Source of the DNA: Rhodoblastus sp963727035
Lineage (GTDB): Bacteria > Pseudomonadota > Alphaproteobacteria > Rhizobiales > Beijerinckiaceae
Length of the DNA: 64,000 nt
NCBI GenBank assembly: GCA_963727035.1
Contig: CAVSEY010000018.1
Span: forward strand, 1-64,000
Direction of reading: 5' to 3'
Within the stretch, counting starts at the first letter, position 1, and every line of letters starts with the position of its first letter. A program made the position numbers and the translations under genes. Positions 26,660-36,068 of the stretch are shown one piece after another. Under the pieces are notes generated by a model. It ran no database searches. It was not told where the DNA came from and saw nothing but the letters and a program-made list of their open reading frames with translations.

Positions 26660-29034
26660 ATGAAAGCGATATTCCAGGCTGGAACGATCCTCTTGGCAAT
26701 GCTCGGCGCGGCGGCGCTGTCGCCGACCCAGGCAGAGCAGGTGAAAACGCCTGCCGAAGGCGCCGTGCTTCCCTTTCCGCCAGTTCCTTCCGCCAGCATC
26801 GTCGGGCGGACCTTGCAGGAATCAAAGAATATCTGGCGCGCCCAACCCGATCACCTTCCGCCCGATGCGCCCAACATCCTGATCATCCTGCTGGATGACG
26901 TCGGCTTCGGCCTGCCGGACACTTTCGGCGGCGAGGTGCACACGCCGAACCTGACCCGCCTCGCCAATCAGGGGATCAGCTACAACACGTTCCACACCAC
27001 CTCGATCTGCTCGCCGACGCGCGCGGCGCTGCTGACCGGGCGCAACCATCACCATGTCGGCTCCGGCACCATCGCCGAGCGGGCGCTCGATTTCGACGGC
27101 TATACCGGGGTCATGCCGAGGAGCTCCGCGACCGTCGCGGAAGTCCTGCACGAATATGGCTACAAGACCGCCGCCTTCGGCAAATGGCACAATACGCCGG
27201 CGACCGAGACCACGGCGATGGGGCCGTTCGATCGCTGGCCGACGGGCTATGGCTTCGATTATTTCTACGGCTTCCTCGCCGGCGAAACCTCGCAATACGA
27301 GCCGCGGCTGTTCGAGAACCGCAACCCGATCGAGCCGCCGCACGATCCGAAATATCACCTGACCCAGGACATGACCGACAAGGCGCTGACATGGCTGCAT
27401 CGCCACCAGTCCTTTTCGCCGGACAAGCCGTTCCTGATGTATTGGGCCCCGGGCGCCGCGCATGGGCCGCATCACATCTTCAAGGAATGGGCCGACAAAT
27501 ATAAGGGCAAGTTCGACGACGGCTGGGACGCCTATCGCGAGCGCGTGTTCGAACGCCAGAAGAAGCTTGGCTGGATTCCGGCGGAGACGAAACTGACGCC
27601 CCGCGCCGACACCATGGCCTCGTGGGACAGCATTCCGGAGGCGCAGCGGCCGTTCCAGCGTCGCCTGATGGAGATTTTCGCCGGCTTCGTCGAACATACC
27701 GACGCACAGGTCGGCCGGCTGGTCGACGGGCTGGAACAGACTCGGCCTGCGCGACAACACCATCATCTTCTATATTTTCGGCGATAATGGGTCGAGCGCG
27801 GAAGGCCAGAACGGCACGATCAGCGAATTGCTCGCGCAGAACATGATTCCCAACACCATCGAGCAGCAACTCGCGGCGCTCGACAAGATCGGCGGCCTCG
27901 ACGCCCTTGGCACCGCCAAGACCGACAACATGTATCACGCCGGCTGGGCCTGGGCGGGCGGCACGCCCTTCCGCTACACCAAGCTGGTCGCCTCGCATTT
28001 CGGCGGCACCCGCAATCCGCTGGTGATCTCCTGGCCGAAGGGCATCAAGCCGGACAAGACGCCAAGGGCGCAGTTCCATCATGTCAACGATATCGCCCCG
28101 ACGATCTATGACATTCTCGGCATCACACCGCCGGAGGTCGTCAATGGCGAAAAGCAGGACCCGATCGACGGCGTCAGCATGGCCTATAGTTTCGCCGACG
28201 CGACGGCGCCCGGACGCAAGACCACCCAGTATTTCGAGAACAACGGCAGCCGCGCGATCTATCACGACGGTTTTATCGCGGCGGCTTTCGGGCCTCTGAC
28301 GCCTTGGCTGACGGTCAGCCCCGGTCTGGCGACCTGGGACGCCAACAAGGACCGGTGGGAGCTCTATGATATCAAGAAGGATTTTTCCGAAGCCGACGAT
28401 CTGGCCGCCAAGGAGCCGGAGAAGCTCGCCGAGATGAAAAAGCTGTTCCTGAAGGAAGCCGAGGCCAACAAGGCCTTCCCCATCGGCGGCGGATTGTGGA
28501 CCCGCCTGCACCCGGAAGACCGCATCAAGGTCCCGTATACCCATTGGACCTTCGATTCCACGACGACACGCCTGCCGGAATTCGCGGCGCCGGGCGTCGG
28601 CCGCGAGAGCAATCGGGTGGTCGTCGACATCGAGGCGGGCAAGGACGCGTCGGGCGTGCTCTATGCGCTGGGCGGCATCGGCGGCGGCCTGTCGCTCTAC
28701 TTGGACAAGGGCCATCTCGTCTATGAATACAACATGATGATGATCCTGCGCTTCATCGGCCGCTCATCCGGACGTTTTGGCGCCGGGCAAGCATCAGATC
28801 ATCGTCGACACCAAAATCGCCAAGCCGGGCGCGCCCGCCGACGTCGCGATCTCCGTCGACGGCGCCGAGACAATGCGCGTCGCGGTGGCGGGGACCGTGG
28901 CCGGCGCCTTTTCGGCGAGCGAGACCTTCGACGTCGGCATGGATCTCGGTTCGCCGGTGTCCTTCGACTATTTCGACCGCGCGCCGTTCTCCTTCACCGG
29001 CAAGATCGAAAAGGTCGATGTGACCCTGCAATGA
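26660..29034 (+). CDS. Type I arylsulfatase (long form), two frameshifts
   Basis: Secreted sulfate-ester hydrolase of the alkaline-phosphatase fold, about 790 residues after repair. Start at 26660 gives a signal peptide (KAIFQAGTILLAMLGAAALS). Metal site NILIILLDDVGFG and the formylglycine motif SICSPTRAALLTGR (Cys117) are intact, so it needs a formylglycine-generating enzyme, not seen here. The frame is lost near 27740 (one extra base in CAGACTC) and regained as LGLRDNTIIFYIFGDNGSS, then lost again near 28773 and regained as LAPGKHQIIVDTKIAKPGAP to the stop at 29034. All sulfatase blocks remain readable in order. A second sulfatase follows after 52 bases. Confidence 0.85.
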
Positions 29035-29086
29035 AGCCGTCGGATCAACCGGCCGGTTGACGTCCGATTTTCAAAAGGATCGAATT

Positions 29087-30576
29087 ATGCGCGCACATCA
29101 AATTCTCGGCGGCCTCATAACGATGATCTGCGCTTTTTCCCCGATCGCGTCCTTCGCCGCCGACGCAGCGAAAAAGCCCAACATCATCTTCATCATGGCC
29201 GACGATCTCGGCAACGCCGACCTCGGCTATAGAGGCGGGCAGGTCGTCACGCCAAATATCGACAAGCTCGCGATGAATGGCGTCCGGCTGGAATCGTTTT
29301 ACGGCGAGCCGGTCTGCACGCCGTCGCGCGCGGCCCTGATGACCGGCCGCTATCCCATGCGCTACGGACTGCAGACGCTGGTGATCTTTCCCAGTCACAC
29401 CTACGGTCTGGCCCTGGACGAAAAGACCCTGCCGCAGGCGCTGAAGGAAGCCGGCTACAAGACGCTGATGACCGGCAAATGGCATCTCGGCCACGCCGAC
29501 AGGAAGTTCTGGCCGCAAAATCGCGGCTTCGATTATTTCTACGGCAATGTCGTCGGCGAGGTGAATTATTTCACCCGCGAGCGCGGCGGCCTGATCGACT
29601 GGCAGAGGAACGGCAAGTTCCTGAAGGAAGAGGGCTATTATACCGACCTCATCGGCGATGACGCGGTCAAGCTGATCGACCAGCAGGACGGCAAGCAGCC
29701 GTTCTTCCTTTATTTCGCGTCGCTCGCGCCGCATGCGCCCTATCAGGCGCCGGAAAGCGCCACGGAAAAATACCAGGACGTTCCCGACAAGCTGCGCCGG
29801 ACTTACATGGGCATGATCACCGAACTGGACGTCCAGATCGGCCGCATCGTCGCCGAGCTTGAAAAGAAGGGCCTGCGCGACAACACCATCATCCTGTTCG
29901 CCAGCGACAATGGCGGCGCCACCAGCGGGCTTTTCGCGCAAGGCGCGAAGAGCAACGAGGAACGCGACCACGACGAGGGCGGGATCGAGCAGGGCCAGAA
30001 AGCGCCCGCCAACAACGCGCCGTTCAGCGGCGGCAAGGGCAGCCTGAAGGAGGGCGGCGTCCGCGTGCCGGCCTTCGTCAACTGGCCTGCGAAACTGCAG
30101 CCGCGCACCGTCAACGAGCCCCTGCACATGGTCGACGTCATGCCGACGCTTTTGGCGCTGGCGGGCGGGACCGGCAGTCCCGATCACCCGTTCGACGGCA
30201 AGGACATGTGGAAGACGCTCTCCGAGGGCGCGCCAAGCCCCAATGACGACGTGCTGATCAATGTCGAGGCGTTCCGCGGCGCCGTGCGCAAGGGCGACTG
30301 GAAACTGATCAAGATCGCGCTGCTGCCGGGCAAGACGGAATTGTTCAATCTCGCCAAGGATCCTGGCGAAACCACCAATGTCGCCGCCGAAAATCCGCGA
30401 AATCGCCCGCGATCTCGAAGCGCGGCTGCTGCAATACGCCAAGGAGCAGAAGCCGAGCCTGTGGATCAAGGCGCAGCCCGCCTTCGTCGGCAGCGCAGGG
30501 CAAGACCGTCATGGACCCGGATTTCGACATCGACGACAGCGGCTTGCCGCACGAGAAGCTGGCGCTTCCGCAATGA
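29087..30576 (+). CDS. Type I arylsulfatase (short form), frameshifted near the C-terminus
   Basis: Second secreted sulfatase, about 496 residues after repair. Start at 29087 follows AAAAGGA and gives a signal peptide ending ASFAA, then PNIIFIMADDLGNADLGYRG (metal site) and the formylglycine motif VCTPSRAALMTGR (Cys77), TGKWHLGH and FASDNGGAT. After VAAENP (about 30392) the frame shifts to EIARDLEARLLQYAKEQKPS and shifts again near 30500 to GKTVMDPDFDIDDSGLPHEK, stopping at 30576. The uncorrected frame would run to 30763 into the repeat element. It is co-directional with the first sulfatase and probably co-transcribed; the natural substrate is unknown. Confidence 0.85.
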
Positions 30577-30643
30577 TCCGACGCCATCGCCGGGGGAGCC
30601 GTTCCGCCTGGCGATGACGCCTCTGTCGACCGCGCCCGGGGTC

Positions 30644-30768
30644 GCGGGTTACGGTGACACTTTACTAAATCCACTTTTTCCGCCCCATTTTTGGCGCGGG
30701 CGCGCATCGCGGGCGAAACGATATGATCGCGCCAAACAGGGATTTGCCAACCTGTCGCGGTAACCCGC
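30644..30768 (+). repeat. REP-type element copy E, complete palindrome
   Basis: About 125 bases with ends GCGGGTTAC and GTAACCCGC. Inside the left arm are GGTGACACTTTACTAAATCC, TTTTTCCGCCCCATTTTTGG and CGCGCATCGCGGGCGAAACG; the right arm has GCCAAACAGGGATTTGCC. This is the best-preserved copy and defines the family. Confidence 0.85.
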
Positions 30769-30785
30769 AACCTGCGTTCACCGAA

Positions 30786-30817
30786 GCCCTTGCTTCCGGC
30801 AAACCGGAAGCAAGGGC
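30786..30817. terminator. Perfect 14-bp hairpin, possible terminator of the sulfatase transcript
   Basis: GCCCTTGCTTCCGG, loop CAAA, CCGGAAGCAAGGGC. Pairing is perfect, but there is no T-run after it, so termination is uncertain; it could also stabilise a transcript end. It sits 210 bases after the second sulfatase and 153 before the next gene. Confidence 0.4.
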
Positions 30818-30970
30818 CAAAAGGGTGAGGCGAAAGGTCGCCGCGCAAATTTCGCTCCCGGCCTTGCGGCGAAGCTCTCGATCGCGGAAATTCGCCGGCG
30901 AGGCGCAAGGCCCCTCGCCGGTTTTTCGCGCGAGAGCGGAAAAATCGAACCGCCGCCCAGGGAGACAGAA

Positions 30971-32135
30971 ATGCAATCCGGCCCGAGAGAGATCGTCACC
31001 CCGTTCCGTCCGATCCCGCTCGACGTCCCGGAGGGCATGAAGCCCAACGAATTCTTCAACAGCACCGAAAATCTCGACGACCTGACCGGCAACAACGGCC
31101 TGCTGCGCAATCCGGAAGGGCCTGCTGCTCTATCGCAAGGCGCTCGGCCACAGCAATCTGTTCGACACCTCGATCATCTACAACACGTCGAACAGCATTC
31201 TCGATCCGCTCGGGCGGCCCGTTCGCCGCACCCAGGTGCCGGAGCCGGTGAAAAACGTCTGGAACCGGATGAACGAAATCATTTTCGCCTTCATGCTGGA
31301 GCGCTATCCCGACGCGGAAAAGCATCTGGTTCTGTGCGGCGAGGCGAGCCTCGACGCCACCTGGCCGCTGACCTCGCCCGGCGTGCCCAGCATCCGCATG
31401 CTGCACAACCATTTCATCACCTTCGACAAGGCGGAGCTGGCGGCGGCGCCTTTGGCCGATCCCGACAATCCGAACCTGACCGACGGCGGCCAGAACTCGT
31501 TGTTCCAGGCCCATCTGCGCGAGGTCTATCGCAATTTCTTCGACGGGCTCGACCTGCAAATCCTGCGGCCCTGCCAGCCCGGCTCGTGCAAGATCGCCCT
31601 GACCGGCTATCCCCAGGGCCTGCCGAGCTGGGAAGTGAGCGGCGGAATCGCCGACCTGTCGGACCATCGCTTCTGGCGCGAATATGACACCCTGCTGAAA
31701 GGGTTCATCGACTTCTACCGCGCCTTTTTCGGCCAGGTCTCGATCCGCAACGCGCCGATGCCGGAGGGCATCTATTTCCCCGACCTCGTGGAAGACAAGC
31801 TTCTGCACAACAACGACTTCCTCAAGGCCGCCAAAAAAGTGCGCGACCACTGCGTCGTGGACGCCAAATACGCCAACGCCATTCGCTGGCAGCCGGCGTT
31901 CAAGCAGCTGATTTATCGCAACGACGCGGGCAAGCTGATCGTCACCATCAGCCAGAATTCGATCGGCAACGCCATCACCGAACTTCTGGGCGTGGTGGTG
32001 CGCCGCGCGCCCGACGCCGACGCCTATGGACGCGCCGAACCGGCCTTGCTCGAGCAATTGCTGGAAGTCCGCCGCCGGCTGGTCGAAGCCGACTGCGGCG
32101 ACGGCGTCGCCACGCCTTACTGGGGGGCGGCGTAA
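30971..32135 (+). CDS. Unrecognised cytosolic protein, one frameshift
   Basis: I cannot assign a family. GGGAGACAG precedes the ATG at 30971 (MQSGPREIVTPFRPIPLDVP). An extra G near 31119 breaks the frame; the other frame continues YRKALGHSNLFDTSIIYNTS to the stop at 32135, giving about 387 residues. No signal peptide or membrane helix. Notable parts are HLVLCGEASLDATWPL, SIRMLHNHFITFD (an HNH-like His-rich strand), CQPGSCKIALTGYP, and LIVTISQNSIGNAITELLGV. The HNHF segment recalls HIT/GalT-type nucleotidyl transferases, but the rest does not let me claim that. Its stop overlaps the thiO stop by 19 bases, convergent. Confidence 0.6.
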
Positions 32136-33151
32136 AGCTGCGTCGCCTCGCTCTGGCCGATTGTCGCCGGGCGCATCACCTCGCGCGCGACCGCGCCGAC
32201 GAAAATGAAGTCGGCGCATTGCCGCGCGAGCGCCGGCGCGAGCAAGAAACCATGCCGGAACAGACCATTGATGAAGATTTTCCGGCCCCGGACGATGATC
32301 CGGGGCAGATTGTCGAAAAAGGCCGGGCGCAGGTCCGAGCCGGTTTCGACGATCTCCGCCTCGCCGAAAGCCGGATGCACGGCGTAAGCGGAATTGACCA
32401 GTTCGACGATGGATCGCGCGGTGACGCGCGCGCGCTCCTCATTCTCGATCTGGGTCGCGCCCAGCATGTAGGTCTTGTCCTCGCGCGGCACGACATAGAC
32501 GGGATGGCGGGGATGCAGCAGCCGGATCGGCCGTGAGAAATTCAGGTCGGGCGCGGCGACGATCATCATCTCGCCCTTGACGCCGCGCAGCCCGGGCAAT
32601 TCCGATTTCGCCGCATATCCGGTGCAGTCGACGGTCCAGTCCGGCTCGCCCTCGGCTTGCGCGGCGTCGAGCCCGAAGCGCAGGCGCACGTTCGCCATGG
32701 CGGCAAGGCGGCGCGTCGTCGTCTCCAGCGCCACGCGCGGATCGAGATGCGCCTCCCTGGGGAAGAAAAGCGCGCGCGAAAAGCGTCCGGCGAGGTCCGG
32801 TTCGAGTTCGGCGAGGCGATTGCCGCCGATTTCCTCGAACTCTTCCGCGCGCCGGGCGAACTGCCGCAATTCCGCAAGGTCGCGCGGCGTCGCGACCACG
32901 AGGCTGCCGCGGGTCTGCGCCACCGGAATTCTTCGCGTCCAGAAATCCAGCGCCTCGACGCCCAGCTGGCAGACCAGCGGCTCGGCGGATTCAAGCTCGC
33001 ACCACGGCGCGACCATGCCGCCGGCATACCATGAACAGCCCCGGCCGGGTCCTTCCTCGCGCTCGATCAGTTCGACTTCGGCTCCGCGCGAGGCCAGTTC
33101 ATAGGCGACGGTGAGACCCGCCACGCCCGCGCCGACAATTCTCACGCGCAT
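32117..33151 (-). CDS. thiO: Glycine oxidase ThiO
   Basis: FAD enzyme that oxidises glycine to dehydroglycine for the thiazole ring of thiamine. Start at 33151 gives MRVRIVGAGVAGLTVAYELA, with the Rossmann GxGxxG of a DAO-type oxidase directly at the N-terminus. Further family parts: ERGCSWYAGGMVAPWCE-like segment (residues 36-52), VDCTGYAAK, YVVPREDKTYMLGATQIE and IVRGRKIFINGLFRHGFLLA. 344 residues. The longer frame to 33220 would start inside the TPP riboswitch and is rejected. No thiC, thiS, thiG or thiE is adjacent, so thiO is a lone riboswitch-controlled gene here. Confidence 0.9.
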   Translation of the reverse strand: MRVRIVGAGVAGLTVAYELASRGAEVELIEREEGPGRGCSWYAGGMVAPWCELESAEPLVCQLGVEALDFWTRRIPVAQTRGSLVVATPRDLAELRQFARRAEEFEEIGGNRLAELEPDLAGRFSRALFFPREAHLDPRVALETTTRRLAAMANVRLRFGLDAAQAEGEPDWTVDCTGYAAKSELPGLRGVKGEMMIVAAPDLNFSRPIRLLHPRHPVYVVPREDKTYMLGATQIENEERARVTARSIVELVNSAYAVHPAFGEAEIVETGSDLRPAFFDNLPRIIVRGRKIFINGLFRHGFLLAPALARQCADFIFVGAVAREVMRPATIGQSEATQLYAAPQ

Positions 33152-33219
33152 CCCAACTCTCCCTCTTTCGCGGGCGGTCGGGACAAGAGCGAATGCCGCG
33201 CAGCAAGCGCGTCGCGCCA

Positions 33220-33314
33220 TCCCTCCGCCGGCATGAACCGGATCAGGTCGTTAAGGGTCGTCGCGCGAGCCTGCGCTCCAGCGGCCTCTCAGCCTCTTGT
33301 CGAGGCTCCCCTTG
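33220..33314 (-). promoter_or_regulatory. TPP riboswitch (THI element) upstream of thiO
   Basis: On the minus strand: GGGGAGCC, then GGCTGAGAGGCC (the CTGAGA core), then GACCCTTAACGACCTGATCC and GGTTCATGCCGGCGGAGGGA. These are the conserved P2-P5 blocks of the thi box in the right order and spacing. It ends about 70 bases before the thiO start, so thiamine pyrophosphate probably represses thiO. Confidence 0.93.
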
Positions 33315-33455
33315 GCGAAATGGATTTGTCCGCGTCCGGGCGACGCCGTCAAGAGGGCGGCGACGCAAAACGCAGGCGCGCCTCGAAATGGGCGGCGCTG
33401 TGAAAGCCGGCCAAATCGCGGGCGTTTGCTTCCGCGCCGCGGTTCGGGGCGGCTT

Positions 33456-34373
33456 TCACACGGCCGGCAGAGGCGCGGCGCCGCAGGTCCCGAACAGAAA
33501 GCCGTCGGTGAACTCGGCGCCAGGCGTCGCGCCTTGCAGGCGGGCGAGCCCCTCCTGCGGCGAAATGACGCCCCCGGAGACCTCGGCGAAGGCTTTGGCC
33601 ACGGCGACAAAATCGCCGCTGTGCGGCGACAGGCGAAGGCCGGCGACGCCGGCTGCGGCCAGGCGGTCGAGGTCGCCGATCAGATTGGCGTATCTGTAGG
33701 ACAGGGTCTGGACGCCGTTGATCGCGAGAAAATCCACGCCGTCGAGCGTCCTCGTCGGCAGGCCGTCCAGATCGTTGCCGCAGACCAGCTGGCAGGAATC
33801 CTTGCTGAGGCCATGGACGCGGGCGTGCGTGCAACGCCCCGAAATGGCGAGCGGGATGCGGCCATAGGCCCAGACCTCGATTTCCGCGCCGATTTCCCTG
33901 GAGGCTTTGGCGATCGTCTCGACCGAGGCGAAGGGCAGCTCCGGCGGCAGGCAGACCCGCCGCGCCCCGCGCCGGGCGAGGAAATTCACGGTCGCCTCAT
34001 GATAGACATTGACCAGCGGACCGACGGAGAAAGGCGTTGCGTCCGGCGCCAGGTTCATCAGGGCGAGGTCGTTGATCTCGACCTCGCGCGCCGTCTGATC
34101 GAACAATTCGCGCGCCGCGCGGCGCTCGCGCTCCAGCGTGACCAGCGCGAGCGAGGCCAGCACGACCTGCTTGCCGCCGCGCTCAAGCCGTTCGATCGCC
34201 TCGGGGATCACATCCTGATAAAAGGGCGCGCGCTTGGAGCAGACGATCTCGCCGATGACGACGCGATCGACCGGCGCTTCATCGGCGATCGACGCGTAGA
34301 AATCGGCGAATGTCTGCGCCGGCCAGTTGAACAGCAGCGGTCCGAGGGTGAGGCTAAACTTCCTGTCAGCCAA
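33456..34373 (-). CDS. ubiV: O2-independent ubiquinone hydroxylation protein UbiV (U32 family)
   Basis: U32-family [4Fe-4S] protein that works with UbiU and UbiT to hydroxylate the ubiquinone ring without O2. 305 residues, matching short UbiV. Visible cysteines: VIGEIVCSKRAPF near residue 45, GRCTHARVHGLSKDSCQLVC and the C-terminal LFGTCGAAPL; UbiV proteins use four conserved Cys as cluster ligands. FSLTLGPLLFNWP is the typical N-terminus. It is the third gene of ubiT-ubiU-ubiV, 49 bases after ubiU, downstream of a divergent promoter with an FNR-type site. Confidence 0.92.
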   Translation of the reverse strand: MADRKFSLTLGPLLFNWPAQTFADFYASIADEAPVDRVVIGEIVCSKRAPFYQDVIPEAIERLERGGKQVVLASLALVTLERERRAARELFDQTAREVEINDLALMNLAPDATPFSVGPLVNVYHEATVNFLARRGARRVCLPPELPFASVETIAKASREIGAEIEVWAYGRIPLAISGRCTHARVHGLSKDSCQLVCGNDLDGLPTRTLDGVDFLAINGVQTLSYRYANLIGDLDRLAAAGVAGLRLSPHSGDFVAVAKAFAEVSGGVISPQEGLARLQGATPGAEFTDGFLFGTCGAAPLPAV

Positions 34374-34422
34374 GGCTGATCTCCCGTCGAGTTCGGATTC
34401 AGCGCCAAGGTCAGCGCCAAGG

Positions 34423-35418
34423 TTAGCGCCATGTCTTGCGATAGGCGCCGGAGGTGGTCTGCTGTCCTTCGGTCAGCGCGCGCAATTCGCCGGCGGCGAT
34501 CGGCCGGCCGGCGGCATGATCGTCCAGCGCGCGGCGAAAACTGCGCACCACGGCCTCGGTATAGGCGCGGCTGCGCTGGCGGCCCTCGATCTTCAACGCC
34601 GTGACGCCGGCTTCGGCCAGTTGCGGAATCAGCGTCGCCGCGTCGAGGCTGACCGGATCCTCGAAGACATGGCCTCTGTAGTCTCCGGCTTCGAACACGC
34701 CCTTGCACAGGGTCGGGTAAGGCGCGGGCTCGCCCGCCGCGACGCTGTTGATGGCGAAGCCGCCGAGTCGCGAGACGAGGTAGCCGTCCTCTTCGCGATA
34801 TTCGACATGGCTTGCGGGCGAGCAGGCGCCGTTCATGTTCGGGGATTTGCCGGTGGCGTAAGAGGAGAGCGAGCAGCGCCCCTCCGCCATCACGCACAGG
34901 CCGCCGAAGATGAAGACCTCCGTCTCGGCGTCGATTTCGCGGTTGATCGCGGCGATTTCCTGCACCGTCAGCACGCGCGGCAGCACGACGCGCTTCACGC
35001 CGAAGGTCCGCGCATAGAAATTGATCGCGTCGGCGTTGGCCGCCGCCGCCTGGACCGAGAGATGCAGGCGCAGGCCGGAATCGCGGCGCGCGGCGTAATC
35101 CAGCAGGCCGAGATCGGCCAGGATGACGGCGTCGGCGCCAAAACGCGCGCAATCGTCGACCGCCTTGCTCCAGCGATAGAAGGCGCCGGCGCGCGGAAAA
35201 GTGTTGAGCGCGACCAGAACCCTGGCGCCGCGGCGGTGGGCGAATTTGATCGCTTCCGCCATTTCCTCGCGCGAAAAATTAAGGCCGGGAAAGTTGCGGG
35301 CGTTGGTTTCGTCGTTGAAGCCGCAATAGACCGCATGGGCCCCGGCTTCGACCGCCGCGCGCAAGGCGGCGGGCGTTCCGGCCGGGCAGACGAGTTCGAT
35401 CGATTGGGACGCCGTCAT
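34423..35418 (-). CDS. ubiU: O2-independent ubiquinone hydroxylation protein UbiU (U32 family)
   Basis: Partner of UbiV, also a [4Fe-4S] U32 protein. 331 residues. Start MTASQSIELVCPAGTPAALR overlaps the ubiT stop as ATGA, indicating translational coupling. Family hallmarks: HAVYCGFNDETNARNF, LHLSVQAAAANADAI and the cysteine cluster around FIFGGLCVMAEGRCSLSSY, then GACSP and the YPTLCKG segment. The order of ubiT, ubiU and ubiV as one transcription unit supports the assignment over the generic peptidase-U32 or RNA-hydroxylase (RlhA/TrhP) members, which lack this neighbourhood. Confidence 0.92.
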   Translation of the reverse strand: MTASQSIELVCPAGTPAALRAAVEAGAHAVYCGFNDETNARNFPGLNFSREEMAEAIKFAHRRGARVLVALNTFPRAGAFYRWSKAVDDCARFGADAVILADLGLLDYAARRDSGLRLHLSVQAAAANADAINFYARTFGVKRVVLPRVLTVQEIAAINREIDAETEVFIFGGLCVMAEGRCSLSSYATGKSPNMNGACSPASHVEYREEDGYLVSRLGGFAINSVAAGEPAPYPTLCKGVFEAGDYRGHVFEDPVSLDAATLIPQLAEAGVTALKIEGRQRSRAYTEAVVRSFRRALDDHAAGRPIAAGELRALTEGQQTTSGAYRKTWR

Positions 35419-35987
35419 TCCCCTGTCCCGCGCCGGGGCCGCGTGAGGGCGACGCCGGTCCAGCGCGCCGCGAACGACGCCAGTTCCTGCGCGGGACGCA
35501 GGGCAAGCGATTCGAAAGGCCCGAACAGAGCCGCGGCCTCGCGGGTAAGATCGATTTCCTCATTGTCGATGGCGTTGCGCAGCGCCAGCACCGCCGCGGT
35601 GTCGCCCTCGATGACGAGATCGCGCGAGAAGAAAAGCGCGTCGCCGTCATAGGCGCCGTGGACGAGGCCGATCAGCGCCGCCAGCGGGCCGGCGACACGG
35701 GCGTCCCAGGAACCGGCGTCCAAGCAGCCGTCGGCCTCGCGCCGGACGGTCTCCAGCCGCGGAGCCCCCGGACGAGGCAGGAGGCGGAAGGCGAGCGGCA
35801 GGTCGGTCGGATCGATCAGGAAGATCTTGTCCGCCTCGTCGCCAAGCCGCGCGAAAAGCGCGGGATGGCGGCGCCCCAGGCTCCTGGCGAACCTGGCGGC
35901 GACAAAGGACAATGGCGCGAGGGGGGCAAACCGCAAGGCGGCTGCGCCCACCGGCGGGAGCTGGGGGATGGCGTTCATGCTCGACAT
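35415..35987 (-). CDS. ubiT: Ubiquinone biosynthesis accessory factor UbiT (SCP2 domain)
   Basis: SCP2 lipid-carrier protein, the anaerobic counterpart of UbiJ, thought to hold the polyprenylated ubiquinone intermediates for UbiU-UbiV. From 35987 (MSSMNAIPQLPPVG; alternative ATG at 35978) it is about 190 residues. The SCP2 part shows ADKIFLIDPTDLPLAFRLLP, GPLAALIGLVHGAYDGDALF, LVIEGDTAAVLALRNAID and EIDLTREAAALFG. First gene of the ubiTUV unit and divergent from ubiD across 81 bases that contain the FNR-type palindrome. Confidence 0.9.
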   Translation of the reverse strand: MSSMNAIPQLPPVGAAALRFAPLAPLSFVAARFARSLGRRHPALFARLGDEADKIFLIDPTDLPLAFRLLPRPGAPRLETVRREADGCLDAGSWDARVAGPLAALIGLVHGAYDGDALFFSRDLVIEGDTAAVLALRNAIDNEEIDLTREAAALFGPFESLALRPAQELASFAARWTGVALTRPRRGTGE

Positions 35988-36021
35988 GAACCATTTAAAC
36001 CAGACGGCGCGACGACGCGCT

Positions 36022-36035
36022 TTGACCGTGGTCAA
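36022..36035. promoter_or_regulatory. FNR/FixK-type box TTGAC-N4-GTCAA between ubiT and ubiD
   Basis: TTGACCGTGGTCAA is a perfect inverted repeat of the FNR/FixK/Anr class (consensus TTGAY-N4-RTCAA). It lies 35 bases before the ubiT start and 34 before the ubiD start in a divergent promoter, a placement that could serve both units. Low-oxygen control is expected for ubiTUV; the protein that binds is inferred. Confidence 0.72.
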
Positions 36036-36068
36036 GGCGGGCGAACTTCTTTCACGGCAGGAAGGGCA

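Noticed and set aside
33152..33220. N-terminal extension of thiO
   Set aside because: The extra codons overlap the sequence just after the TPP riboswitch and lack a ribosome site; the FAD motif lies at the start from 33151.
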